NCBI GenBank assembly: GCA_900551595.1
Contig: URWR01000044.1
Span: 1 to 10,242 of the forward strand
Length of the DNA stretch: 10,242 bases
From: an uncultured Coriobacteriaceae bacterium
GTDB lineage: Bacteria; Actinomycetota; Coriobacteriia; Coriobacteriales; Atopobiaceae
Direction of reading: 5' to 3'
Positions 1 to 6,872 of the stretch are shown one piece after another. A program made the position numbers and the translations under genes. The notes beneath the pieces were generated by a model, which was given only the letters and a program-made list of their open reading frames with translations, ran no database searches and was not told the DNA's origin. Position 1 is the first letter of the stretch; the number at the start of each line of letters is the position of its first letter.

Positions 1-1
1 C

Positions 2-322
2 GTTATGGCCAGGGATGCCGACCCGTACTATGGTGCCCCTGTCATCGTGGTTGTGCTCGCCGACGGCGGGCGCAGCACCTTTGTGGAAGACGGTTCCTGC
101 GTGCTGGAGAACCTTATGCTCGCAGCGCACGCCCTGGGGCTCTCCAGCTGCTGGATCCACCGCGAGTGCGAGATCTTCGACAGCGCTGAGGGCAAGGCGC
201 TCCTCAGGGAGTGGAGCCTGCCCGAGACACTGCGCGGCGTGGGTGCCATCGCCTTGGGATATGCTGCGGAGCCCGAGGGCGCGGCCGCCCCGCGCAAGGA
301 CGGTTATGTTGTGCGCATCTAG
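2..322 (+). CDS. Nitroreductase-family protein, C-terminal 106 residues (5' end outside window)
   Basis: This is the C-terminal part of a probable FMN-dependent nitroreductase-family oxidoreductase. Such enzymes use NAD(P)H to reduce nitro compounds, quinones or flavins in the cytoplasm. The reading frame is open to the left window edge, so the gene starts upstream; the ATG at 5 is probably internal. The visible residues include a beta strand (VIVVVLADGG) and a segment ENLMLAAHALGLSSCWI. That segment matches the family's typical 'D-x-[AS]-x-x-x-NLxLAAxxLGLGxCWI' stretch, in which bound FMN and the dimer partner are contacted. The end, LRGVGAIALGYAAE, matches the family's usual closing strand (GYP/GYA). 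The stop is TAG at 320-322. The gene is GC-rich (about 62-68% in two counted lines), unlike the cas genes. No T-tract terminator follows. The exact substrate cannot be inferred, and it has no evident link to the CRISPR locus. Confidence 0.8.
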   Translation, partial: VMARDADPYYGAPVIVVVLADGGRSTFVEDGSCVLENLMLAAHALGLSSCWIHRECEIFDSAEGKALLREWSLPETLRGVGAIALGYAAEPEGAAAPRKDGYVVRI

Positions 323-561
323 CAGACATTGGTCTTGCCAGAGGTGCCTGTTCTTCTGGGGGGGTGAAAGCACTCGGAAACTGTCGACCGAAAATCACTG
401 TTGAGTTCATATTGAGTTCAACTTGGATGCCCTGAAATCGCCTGATTCCAGCGAATGGGGAAACGATCGTACACCACGTGGACGAACGCGCGCGGAGGTC
501 CATTTTCCTCTTACTGAGTGTGGGCAGCGCTTATTGACTGATTTTCTCCAATATTGGCTCT

Positions 562-590
562 TTTACAGCCTTATTTTCGCCAAGTATTGT
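562..590 (+). promoter_or_regulatory. Probable promoter of the ATPase gene
   Basis: A -35-like TTTACA (562-567, five of six matches to TTGACA) and a -10-like TATTGT (585-590, four of six matches to TATAAT) are separated by exactly 17 bp. They lie 39 bp upstream of the ATPase ATG. The hexamers and spacing are seen in the sequence; promoter activity is inferred. The -10 and spacer lie inside the 568-601 dyad, which suggests that a repressor bound there would block RNA polymerase. Confidence 0.4.
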
Positions 591-601
591 GAAAATAAGG
601 C
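568..601. promoter_or_regulatory. 11-bp perfect inverted repeat, operator-like
   Basis: The left arm GCCTTATTTTC (568-578) and right arm GAAAATAAGGC (591-601) are perfectly complementary across a 12-bp centre. An inner G.T and a C-G pair could extend an RNA stem to 13 bp with an 8-nt loop. The dyad covers the spacer and -10 of the proposed promoter and ends 27 bp before the ATPase start codon. An imperfect direct copy of its left half lies 32 bp upstream: ATTTTCTCCAATATTG at 541-556 against ATTTTCGCCAAGTATTG at 573-589. This suggests a two-site operator. A repressor site fits best; there is no T tract to support a terminator. Confidence 0.45.
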
Positions 602-628
602 CGTGTCCATTTTAGGGGAGGTGTTAGC

Positions 629-1930
629 ATGGAACGATTCCTCATGGATGAGCTTATTGCCTGGAAAGACAGACCCCGCCGTAAACCGCTTATTCTCAAT
701 GGTGCTCGTCAGGTTGGAAAAACGTGGCTGCTCAAAGAGTTTGGCAGGACGCAGTTCGAGAACGTAGCGTACGTGAACCTCGATGACAACCTAAGGATGC
801 GCGAACAGTTCGAGCTGGGCTACGATATCCCGCGCATCGTCTCGGCTATTCAGTTCGAGACGGGGGAGGTCGTGTCTGAGGGGGACACCTTTATCATCCT
901 TGACGAGATCCAGGCGTGTCCGAAGGCACTCACCTCCCTCAAGTATTTTTGCGAGAACGCTCCTGGATATGCGGTCGCCGCAGCAGGCTCTCTTCTGGGC
1001 ATTACCGTGCATGAGGGAAGCGGCTATCCCGTTGGGAAGGTGAATGCGCTCGATCTCTTTCCCCTTAACTTTCGGGAATTTCTCGTCGCGACGGGGAACC
1101 GAACACTCTGCGACCTTGTCGACACGGGCGACGCCAGTCTTATCAACAGCTTCTCAAGCAGGTTTGTGCCGCTCCTTCGTCAGTACTACTATGTCGGCGG
1201 GATGCCGGAGGCGGTGAGTGCCTTCCTTGAACGGGGTCTCTTGGAGGATGCACGTGAGGTGCAGCTTGAGATTCTGCGCGGCTACGAGCGCGACGTCTCG
1301 AAGCACCTCAGCAGAGCCGAGGCTGAGTACGCGCTTGCGGCGTGGCGCTCGATCCCGTCTCACCTCGGGAGGGAAAACAAGAAGTTCGTGTTCAGCCACA
1401 TCGCATCAGGCGCCCGGGTGAGAAACTATCAGTCGGGCATCACGTGGCTCACGCAGGCTGGCATCACAACCCTCGTTCGCAGGATATCGAAGCCCGGAAT
1501 CTCGCTTGCCCCCTACGCTGACGATACGGCGTTCAAACTCTTTCTTGTCGACGTCGGTCTGCTGGGGGCGATGGCAGGGCTGGACAAGGAGACCGTTGTC
1601 GGGGGCAGCGAGATCTTCGAGGAGTTCAAAGGTTCCCTCACCGAGCAGTACGTCTGCCAGCAGATCGTCTCCGACTGCGGACTCACGCCGTATTACTGGT
1701 CCGCCGAGAACTCCTCGGGCGAGATTGATTTTCTGGTGCAGGGCGCGAACAGCGTCTACGCCATCGAGGTGAAGGCGGAGGAGAACCTGCGTGCCAAGAG
1801 TCTGCGGGCGTTCAAGGCTGCGCATCCGGAGATCAAGTCCGTTCGTTTCAGCCTATCAGGCTACCGCGAGCAGGACTGGATGAGGAATGTCCCGCTGTAC
1901 GCGATTTCTAACATGGGGTTGTGGGGATAG
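629..1930 (+). CDS. AAA-family ATPase with C-terminal DUF4143 domain
   Basis: This 433-residue protein is a typical member of the 'ATP-binding protein, AAA_14/DUF4143' family. These cytoplasmic ATPases are common in anaerobic and gut bacteria, often in many copies, and have no established cellular role. The Walker A motif is GARQVGKT (residues 25-32, Lys31) and Walker B is FIILDEIQ (88-95, Asp92-Glu93). A sensor-like AAAGSLLGI follows at about 117-125, then the family's 'aromatic-PL-x-F-x-EFL' segment (FPLNFREFL, 144-152). The C-terminal part has GEIDFLVQ (364-371) and an ExK (Glu380-Val-Lys382), resembling a PD-(D/E)xK nuclease fold. A strong site GGGGAGG (615-621) sits 7 nt before ATG 629, which fixes the start. 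G+C is higher than in the cas genes (63% in one counted line). It is separated from cas3 by 122 bp and is not a known cas gene, so I treat the neighbourhood as incidental unless conserved elsewhere. Confidence 0.85.
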   Translation: MERFLMDELIAWKDRPRRKPLILNGARQVGKTWLLKEFGRTQFENVAYVNLDDNLRMREQFELGYDIPRIVSAIQFETGEVVSEGDTFIILDEIQACPKALTSLKYFCENAPGYAVAAAGSLLGITVHEGSGYPVGKVNALDLFPLNFREFLVATGNRTLCDLVDTGDASLINSFSSRFVPLLRQYYYVGGMPEAVSAFLERGLLEDAREVQLEILRGYERDVSKHLSRAEAEYALAAWRSIPSHLGRENKKFVFSHIASGARVRNYQSGITWLTQAGITTLVRRISKPGISLAPYADDTAFKLFLVDVGLLGAMAGLDKETVVGGSEIFEEFKGSLTEQYVCQQIVSDCGLTPYYWSAENSSGEIDFLVQGANSVYAIEVKAEENLRAKSLRAFKAAHPEIKSVRFSLSGYREQDWMRNVPLYAISNMGLWG

Positions 1931-1946
1931 ACGCGTAACAAGGCGG

Positions 1947-1964
1947 ATTACGTAATTTCGAAAT
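1947..1964. promoter_or_regulatory. Two abutting 10-bp palindromes upstream of cas3
   Basis: ATTACGTAAT (1947-1956) and ATTTCGAAAT (1955-1964) are each perfect palindromes and share their junction AT. They lie in the AT-rich 122-bp gap between the ATPase stop codon and cas3, about 90-105 bp before the cas3 start codon. This is a reasonable place for a transcription-factor site controlling the cas operon. No good sigma-70 promoter pair is visible; the best -10-like element is TATACA at 2010-2015, without a convincing -35. The palindromes are seen directly; a regulatory role is inference. Confidence 0.3.
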
Positions 1965-2041
1965 AGATTAGACGGGAATAGCCGCTTTTTTCTAGGTGCG
2001 TAATGGGAATATACAAGCGTTGCGAGAGGATTATCCACGAT

Positions 2042-2046
2042 GGAGG
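2042..2046 (+). promoter_or_regulatory. Ribosome binding site deciding the cas3 start
   Basis: GGAGG, 6 nt upstream of GTG 2053, is a near-perfect Shine-Dalgarno sequence. It lies inside the longer open frame that begins at GTG 1996, so it argues that the longer frame is not the true coding sequence. Confidence 0.7.
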
Positions 2047-2052
2047 TGCTCA

Positions 2053-4389
2053 GTGTGTTGGTATGCGCATTCGCCCAGTGAGGAACGTCCAGGATGCTGG
2101 CAAAGGCTCGATTCGCATCTATTGAATGTTGCAGTCTTGGCCAAGGGTTTCTCCGGCAAATTTGGTTACTCCGTTTGGGGTGATGTGCTTGGGAGATTGC
2201 ATGACATCGGAAAAGCGACTGATGCTTTTCAAGAGCGCCTTGCAGGGTATCGGCAGCATGTTGATCACTCAACGCAGGGTGCCCTTTTTGCGTATACATC
2301 GTTCCAAACATCTCGAGATAACATTTCCGCTGCCATTCTTGCGTATGCGATCGCCGGGCATCATGGGGGCATGCCCAACGGGTTGACAAATGGTCCTTTT
2401 GCACATAGGAAGCCGCTTGCCGATCGGTTCAAAGGATATGACAACAACGATCTTGCGTGGGTTAATACACGACTCGAAGAGCTCGGCATTAAGCTTCCTG
2501 ATACAAAGAGCCTTGAACCGTTGCCGTTTCGTAGCAGAATGCCACAATCCGCTCAAGACGATAAGGCGTTTCAGAGCAGTGCGATTTTCTCTCTTTCTCT
2601 GCTATGTCGTATGCTCTTTTCCTGTCTTGTGGATGCCGACTATTTAGACACGGAAGCATTCATGACGCCTTCGGCGGCAAGTATTCGGGCTTCGAGTTGG
2701 TCTTTGACGCTGCAGGAGCTGTCTGACCGTTTGGACAATTATTTAGACTCGCTTATGGCAGGAGCTCCTCATTCAGCAGTGAATGAGGTCCGGGCAAGCA
2801 TACTCGACTCCTGCCGCGCGGCGGCTGATCTTGAACCGGGGGTCTTTACGCTCACTGTACCGACCGGTGGCGGAAAGACGCTGTCAAGCCTTTCGTTCGC
2901 ACTCCGCCATGCCATCGCACACGGGATGGAGCGTGTGATCTATGCTATTCCGTATACGTCGATTGTTGAACAGACGGCGCAGGTGTTTCGGAATGCACTC
3001 GGCGTGGAAAACGTGTTAGAGCATCACTCGAATTACGATTTTGAAGAGGATGCCGAGCGCGGCGCGATCGTTCGTCTGCTAACGCAAAACTGGGACGCGC
3101 CCATCGTGGTAACAACCAACGTCCAACTCTTTGAATCGCTGTTTTCAAATCGGCCCGGCAAGTGCCGTAAAGTCCATAATATCGCGCGGAGTGTCGTTGT
3201 GCTCGATGAGGCACAGACGCTTCCCGACGGCCTACTGAAACCGACGCTGGCCATGATCGAGGATCTTTGTCTTGACTTTGGCACAAGCGTCGTGTTGTGC
3301 ACGGCAACGCAGCCAGCGCTCGCGGGCTTGTGGCCGTTTGGCACAGAAACGCGTGAAATTGTTACAAGCAGAAACGGATTCGACAGGGCGTTTGGTGGTC
3401 GCGCACAATTTGTCTGGGAAGCGGAAATTGATGAATGGGAGCTTGCTTCGCGCCTCGTGGACGAACGCACAGTACTTTGCATCGTTGGCACCAAGGCGAA
3501 AGCAAAGTTGATTTACGAGATCGTAAAGAGCCTGGTTGGGGTTGATGAAGATCAGGCTGAATTAAAAGATCATTGTGGCCTTGGCCTGTTTCATCTTAGT
3601 GCCAATATGACGCCACTGCATCGTTCTCGCATATTGGAGAAGGTCCGCGCTCGCTTGGCAGCCGGTGAGCGCTGCATCGTAGTATCAACGCAGTTGATCG
3701 AGGCGGGAGTTGATATCGATTTTCCGAGCGTTTATCGCGAGCTTGCTGGGGTTGACTCCCTATTTCAAGCCGCCGGACGCTGTAACCGCGAGGGATCTCG
3801 AGCGCAAGGCAAGGTGCACGTATTTGAGCTCCTAAGCGATCGCGAAAAGCCGACTCCACATACCTGGCTAGAGCGTATGAAAAGCATCACGCGCGCTCTG
3901 ATCGAGTGTCACGGTGGTGTCATAGATAGCCAGCTCATTTCCGCGTTCTTCAGGCAGCGGTACGAAACTGATGGTGACGATCTCGATGGGAAGGGGATTT
4001 TTTGCCAGTTGACGGACGGTGAGCTGATTAAAAATGGGCTGAAAACGCTTCAGTTGGAGTCGGTGGCAAACGAGTATCGGATTATCGAGGACGACACTGT
4101 GCCCGTATTCATTCCTTGGAGCGAGGATGGTGTGAGAATGCTTCGTGATCTACAGCACCTGGTCGCGCACGGCGTTGATCCTACTGCGCTGGTCATGAAA
4201 ATGCAGCGCAGTAGCATTTCCGTTCGTGGTTATCTTTATGAGAAGCTGAAGGAGGCGGGTGCCATCGACGACGAGTCCTTTCAAACGCTTGCCGTTTTGC
4301 AGCCCGACGTCGGAGGCGACCGGTACTACAGTAACGAGGTCGGACTGTTGCTACCGGGTGAGGAAGAACTGAACGAGTTGATTGTCTGA
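2053..4389 (+). CDS. cas3: CRISPR-associated nuclease-helicase Cas3, type I-C
   Basis: This is the effector nuclease of the system. Cascade recruits it after R-loop formation, and it nicks and then unwinds and degrades target DNA. The 778-residue protein has an N-terminal HD nuclease: His22, His50-Asp51 in LHDIGKA, His72, His103-His104 in GHHGG, and Asp195 in VDADYLDTE. A superfamily 2 helicase follows: Walker A VPTGGGKT (269-276, Lys275), motif Ia around IPYTS, motif II DEAQ (385-388), motif III TAT (417-419), and motif VI QAAGRCNREG (572-581). All key residues are intact, so it should be active. I chose GTG 2053 because GGAGG (2042-2046) lies 6 nt before it and the product begins CWYAHS, as I-C Cas3 proteins do. 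An in-frame GTG at 1996 would add 19 unconserved residues and has no ribosome binding site. cas5c begins 31 nt downstream. The gene is near 47-50% G+C in the lines I counted. Confidence 0.96.
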   Translation: MCWYAHSPSEERPGCWQRLDSHLLNVAVLAKGFSGKFGYSVWGDVLGRLHDIGKATDAFQERLAGYRQHVDHSTQGALFAYTSFQTSRDNISAAILAYAIAGHHGGMPNGLTNGPFAHRKPLADRFKGYDNNDLAWVNTRLEELGIKLPDTKSLEPLPFRSRMPQSAQDDKAFQSSAIFSLSLLCRMLFSCLVDADYLDTEAFMTPSAASIRASSWSLTLQELSDRLDNYLDSLMAGAPHSAVNEVRASILDSCRAAADLEPGVFTLTVPTGGGKTLSSLSFALRHAIAHGMERVIYAIPYTSIVEQTAQVFRNALGVENVLEHHSNYDFEEDAERGAIVRLLTQNWDAPIVVTTNVQLFESLFSNRPGKCRKVHNIARSVVVLDEAQTLPDGLLKPTLAMIEDLCLDFGTSVVLCTATQPALAGLWPFGTETREIVTSRNGFDRAFGGRAQFVWEAEIDEWELASRLVDERTVLCIVGTKAKAKLIYEIVKSLVGVDEDQAELKDHCGLGLFHLSANMTPLHRSRILEKVRARLAAGERCIVVSTQLIEAGVDIDFPSVYRELAGVDSLFQAAGRCNREGSRAQGKVHVFELLSDREKPTPHTWLERMKSITRALIECHGGVIDSQLISAFFRQRYETDGDDLDGKGIFCQLTDGELIKNGLKTLQLESVANEYRIIEDDTVPVFIPWSEDGVRMLRDLQHLVAHGVDPTALVMKMQRSSISVRGYLYEKLKEAGAIDDESFQTLAVLQPDVGGDRYYSNEVGLLLPGEEELNELIV

Positions 4390-4420
4390 CGAATTGCGTC
4401 CAACTTGAAAAGAGGTTGGG

Positions 4421-5092
4421 ATGGGATTTGGAATCAGGGTTCTTGTCAGCGGCGAGCGCGCATGCTTTACCCGTCCGGAAATGAAAGCAGAGCGCGTGAG
4501 CTACGACGTGATAACGCCGTCTGCGGCACGAGGCATTCTCGAAGCGGTGTATTGGAAGCCGGCGATACGCTGGCATATCGATGCGATTGATGTGCTGAAT
4601 GAGATCTGTTTCGATACGTTCAGGCGCAACGAACTGGAAAGCAAGCTGAGCTACCGAGATGCTAAGGCTGCGGCAGACAAAGATGCTCCGCTCTCGATCG
4701 TCGCTTCAGCTAATCGCCAACAGCGCGCAACGATGTACCTCAAGCATGTTGCGTATGTCATCACCGCACACTTCTCGTTAACCGATAGAGCGGGAGTAGG
4801 CGATACGCCCGAGAAGCACTACAACATTGTCCTGCGAAGGCTGCGCAGAGGCCAACACTTTAATCAGCCCGTTTTGGGCTGTCGAGAGTTTCCCGCCAGC
4901 GTATCTCTACTCGAAAAGGATAATGAAGCACCTCGTTCGTTTTACGCAGGTGTCGATGAGCGTGACTTGGGATTCATGCTCTATGACCTGGATTATTCTG
5001 ATCAGAAGTCACCTCAACCGCTGTTCTATCGCGCTGTTATGCGGCATGGCCACATTGATGTTGCAGGGGCTGCGAATGGGGTGGTTTCATGA
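4421..5092 (+). CDS. cas5c: Cas5c (Cas5d), crRNA-processing endoribonuclease and Cascade subunit
   Basis: In type I-C systems there is no Cas6; Cas5c cuts the pre-crRNA at the base of the repeat hairpin and stays bound to the 5' handle in Cascade. This 223-residue protein has the family's N-terminal RAMP strand (GIRVLVSGERACFTRPE, 4-20) and the signature TPSAARGILEAVYWKP (32-47). Tyr44 in that signature, and Lys108-His109 in YLKHVAY, fall where the catalytic Tyr46 and Lys116-His117 of the Bacillus halodurans enzyme lie; this alignment is by eye. GCREFPASV near the C-terminal third is also typical of the family. AGAGG (4411-4415) is 5 nt before ATG 4421. The stop codon TGA overlaps the cas8c ATG as ATGA, indicating translational coupling. 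Confidence 0.95.
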   Translation: MGFGIRVLVSGERACFTRPEMKAERVSYDVITPSAARGILEAVYWKPAIRWHIDAIDVLNEICFDTFRRNELESKLSYRDAKAAADKDAPLSIVASANRQQRATMYLKHVAYVITAHFSLTDRAGVGDTPEKHYNIVLRRLRRGQHFNQPVLGCREFPASVSLLEKDNEAPRSFYAGVDERDLGFMLYDLDYSDQKSPQPLFYRAVMRHGHIDVAGAANGVVS

Positions 5093-6870
5093 TCCTACAG
5101 GAACTGAGTAATTTGTATACCCGTTTGGCAGCGGATCCAGATTCGGGTATCCCACCGTTGGGTTGGAGCAGCGAAAAGGTTTCTTTTGGCATCATGCTCA
5201 CTGAAGATGGTTGCGTCCAGTCGGTTGTTCCCTATAGCTCTGGGACAGGTGGGAGCGTTTCAGATTACCGAATAATGAATGTGCCGGAGCATGCGGGGCG
5301 GTCTGGCAAGAACCCAGCGCCGTATTTTCTATGCGATACGGCGAAATACTTTTTCGCCATGGATGAAAAGGGCGGTGATCGCAGATTTGCCGATTCCCGT
5401 GAGCTGCATCAGAGCGTACTGGCGCAGTGTGAAAGCGCAGCGGCGCGGGCGGTCTTATCGTTTTTCGCCCGAGGCCCTCATCCAGAAGACTTACGTGAAG
5501 CGGACCGTGACGCCCTTGGTAAAGGCAGGTTTGCGGTTCTTTGTCTGGCCGATACAGCTAAGCCGGTAAGCGATGATCCTTCGGTTAAAGACGCCTGGGC
5601 GGCCTACCGTTCGGCAGTGCGTGCAGACGATGTCGTAGGGTTTTGCTCGGTAACAGGCGAACGAACCCAGCTTGCGAGGTTGTTTCCTCAGGTAACAGGA
5701 TTACCGAATGCGCAGTCTTCAGGCGCATCGCTCGTCTCCTTCAACTTCCCCTCTTCAGAGTCATATGGTAAAAAGCAGGCGTTCAATGCGTCGATATCAA
5801 AAGATGTAGCCCAGGCCGCCGGCTCCGCACTGAAATATCTCTGCGCGCGGAAGGAGCGTCGCATTTCTCTCGGAGATACCCTCATCGTGTATTGGGCGGA
5901 CCGCTCTGCCCCGCTTGAGGACTCATTCGCTTTTTCATTTTTGCTGGGTATGCCAAAAGGCGAAGATGAGGAAACCCTTCATCTCATTCAAAACGCGTTC
6001 GAACGTCTTCGCGGTGGCCTTCCCTTTGAAGGGTCTATCGATACGAATGTTTCCTACTGTGTGCTTGGTATTGCACCGAATAACGCACGCCTTGCCGTGC
6101 GCTTCTTTGAACAAGGCAATCTGGGCAAGATAGCTGAGCATTTTTCTTGGTACCTCCGTGATATCGATATGGTGGGGGTACGCCCCGCATCTCTCCAGCA
6201 GATGCTGAGTCAGACGGCACCGCAAGGGGAGGTTGATAAGATTCCGAGCACAATGCTGCATGCAGCATTTGAGGCCATGGTCAAAGAAACGATGTTTCCG
6301 GTCGCGCTGCGACAGGTTGTTCTAGAACGCATGCATGTTGATCAGGGAAGAAGAAACAAATGGGATCTTGGCCAAAGAGCAGCATTGCTTAAGGCGTACA
6401 TGGTTCGTAAATGGAGAAAACTGGGCTTTATACCAAGTAATGAGGAGAGGATTGACGTGGCGCTGAATCGAGAAAACTCCAATGAGGGGTATCTGTTAGG
6501 TAGGATGTTTGCCGTGATGGCTCACGCTCAGCGTGCTGCCGTTGGTGAAACCAATTCAACAATTGTTGAGCGCTATATCGGGTCGCTGTCGACAACTCCG
6601 AGCAGGGTGTTCCAAGCTCTTATGCGGGGGTTTCACACGCATCTTTCAGCCTTAAAGAAAAAGATGCCTGGGCTCACGGTGAAGCTCTCTAAGGAAATGG
6701 ATGAGATCGTGGGAAAGATGCCGGGTGATGGACTTGTTCCCAAGGCACTTTCGTCGGACGATCAGTGCGAGTTTTTCATCGGCTATCACCAGGAGCGCGA
6801 GGATCTTTGGGCAAGTCATCATACGGCTAATAGCGAGAATATGATCAATACTGAGAATGTTGAGGAGTAG
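5089..6870 (+). CDS. cas8c: Cas8c (Csd1), large subunit of type I-C Cascade
   Basis: Cas8c is the large subunit of Cascade; it recognises the PAM, opens the DNA duplex and helps recruit Cas3. The protein has 593 residues, close to the roughly 570-620 usual for Csd1. Recognisable blocks are CSVTGE (186-191), GASLVSFNFPSSESYGKKQAFNAS (212-235, matching the family's 'lVSFN-x-x-x-x-eSYGKxQ-x-NA'), GDTLIVYWA (262-270), and the C-terminal LGRMFAVM and EFFIGYHQERE segments. The start overlaps the cas5c stop by 4 nt (ATGA), with only a weak GGGGTGG upstream, so initiation probably depends on termination of cas5c. The 3' quarter also appears to encode the separate small subunit Cas11c from an internal start. 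Two bases separate the stop codon from cas7c. Confidence 0.95.
   Translation: MILQELSNLYTRLAADPDSGIPPLGWSSEKVSFGIMLTEDGCVQSVVPYSSGTGGSVSDYRIMNVPEHAGRSGKNPAPYFLCDTAKYFFAMDEKGGDRRFADSRELHQSVLAQCESAAARAVLSFFARGPHPEDLREADRDALGKGRFAVLCLADTAKPVSDDPSVKDAWAAYRSAVRADDVVGFCSVTGERTQLARLFPQVTGLPNAQSSGASLVSFNFPSSESYGKKQAFNASISKDVAQAAGSALKYLCARKERRISLGDTLIVYWADRSAPLEDSFAFSFLLGMPKGEDEETLHLIQNAFERLRGGLPFEGSIDTNVSYCVLGIAPNNARLAVRFFEQGNLGKIAEHFSWYLRDIDMVGVRPASLQQMLSQTAPQGEVDKIPSTMLHAAFEAMVKETMFPVALRQVVLERMHVDQGRRNKWDLGQRAALLKAYMVRKWRKLGFIPSNEERIDVALNRENSNEGYLLGRMFAVMAHAQRAAVGETNSTIVERYIGSLSTTPSRVFQALMRGFHTHLSALKKKMPGLTVKLSKEMDEIVGKMPGDGLVPKALSSDDQCEFFIGYHQEREDLWASHHTANSENMINTENVEE
6442..6450 (+). promoter_or_regulatory. 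Internal ribosome binding site for Cas11c
   Basis: GAGGAGAGG lies within the cas8c coding sequence directly ahead of the in-frame GTG at 6457. It is stronger than the ribosome binding site of cas8c itself, consistent with several copies of the small subunit being needed per Cascade. Confidence 0.6.
6457..6870 (+). CDS. cas11c: Probable Cas11c small subunit from internal GTG start in cas8c
   Basis: Known for type I-C: the small subunit is made by internal translation of the cas8c 3' end. Here an in-frame GTG at codon 457 of cas8c follows a strong purine-rich site GAGGAGAGG (6442-6450), with AGGAG ending 9 nt and GAGAGG 6 nt before the GTG. It would give a 137-residue protein beginning MALNRENSNEGYLLGRMF and ending with the cas8c C-terminus. 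Size and position suit a helical small subunit, which lines the Cascade belly and stabilises the non-target strand. The start codon and site are seen directly; expression as a separate protein is inferred by analogy. Confidence 0.7.
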   Translation: MALNRENSNEGYLLGRMFAVMAHAQRAAVGETNSTIVERYIGSLSTTPSRVFQALMRGFHTHLSALKKKMPGLTVKLSKEMDEIVGKMPGDGLVPKALSSDDQCEFFIGYHQEREDLWASHHTANSENMINTENVEE

Positions 6871-6872
6871 CC

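Larger units (their letters stand above)
323..628. other. Gene-free stretch before the ATPase gene
   Basis: These 306 bases contain no convincing gene. An open frame starting with TTG at 423 runs through this stretch into the ATPase gene out of frame; it has no ribosome binding site and I reject it. The stretch grows more AT-rich towards the ATPase gene. It holds a 9-bp direct repeat (TTGAGTTCA at 401-409 and 412-420), a CCACGTGG palindrome at 474-481, a CCAATATTGG palindrome at 548-557, and the promoter and dyad listed separately. A weak 7-bp stem at 338-344/353-359 follows the nitroreductase gene, but it has no T tract. Confidence 0.6.

Noticed and set aside
338..359. 7-bp hairpin after the nitroreductase gene
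   Set aside because: The stem includes a G.T pair and is followed by a G run rather than T, so it does not fit a terminator.
467..485. Extended symmetry TCGT...ACGA around the CCACGTGG palindrome
   Set aside because: The outer arms are offset by 3 bp from the palindrome centre, so this is not a true extended dyad; an 8-bp palindrome alone is weak.
423..767. 114-codon open frame starting with TTG between the nitroreductase and ATPase genes
   Set aside because: It has no ribosome binding site, crosses the probable promoter and dyad, and ends out of frame inside the ATPase gene.
1940..1991. Possible terminator before cas3: GCGG (1943-1946) pairing with CCGC (1982-1985), then T6
   Set aside because: Only four strong pairs close a 35-nt loop. 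The T6 run is real but the stem is too weak to call a Rho-independent terminator.
1856..2404. 182-codon reverse-strand open frame
   Set aside because: It lies opposite the ATPase end and the conserved cas3 HD-domain coding region, has no homology that I recognise, and is explained as a shadow.
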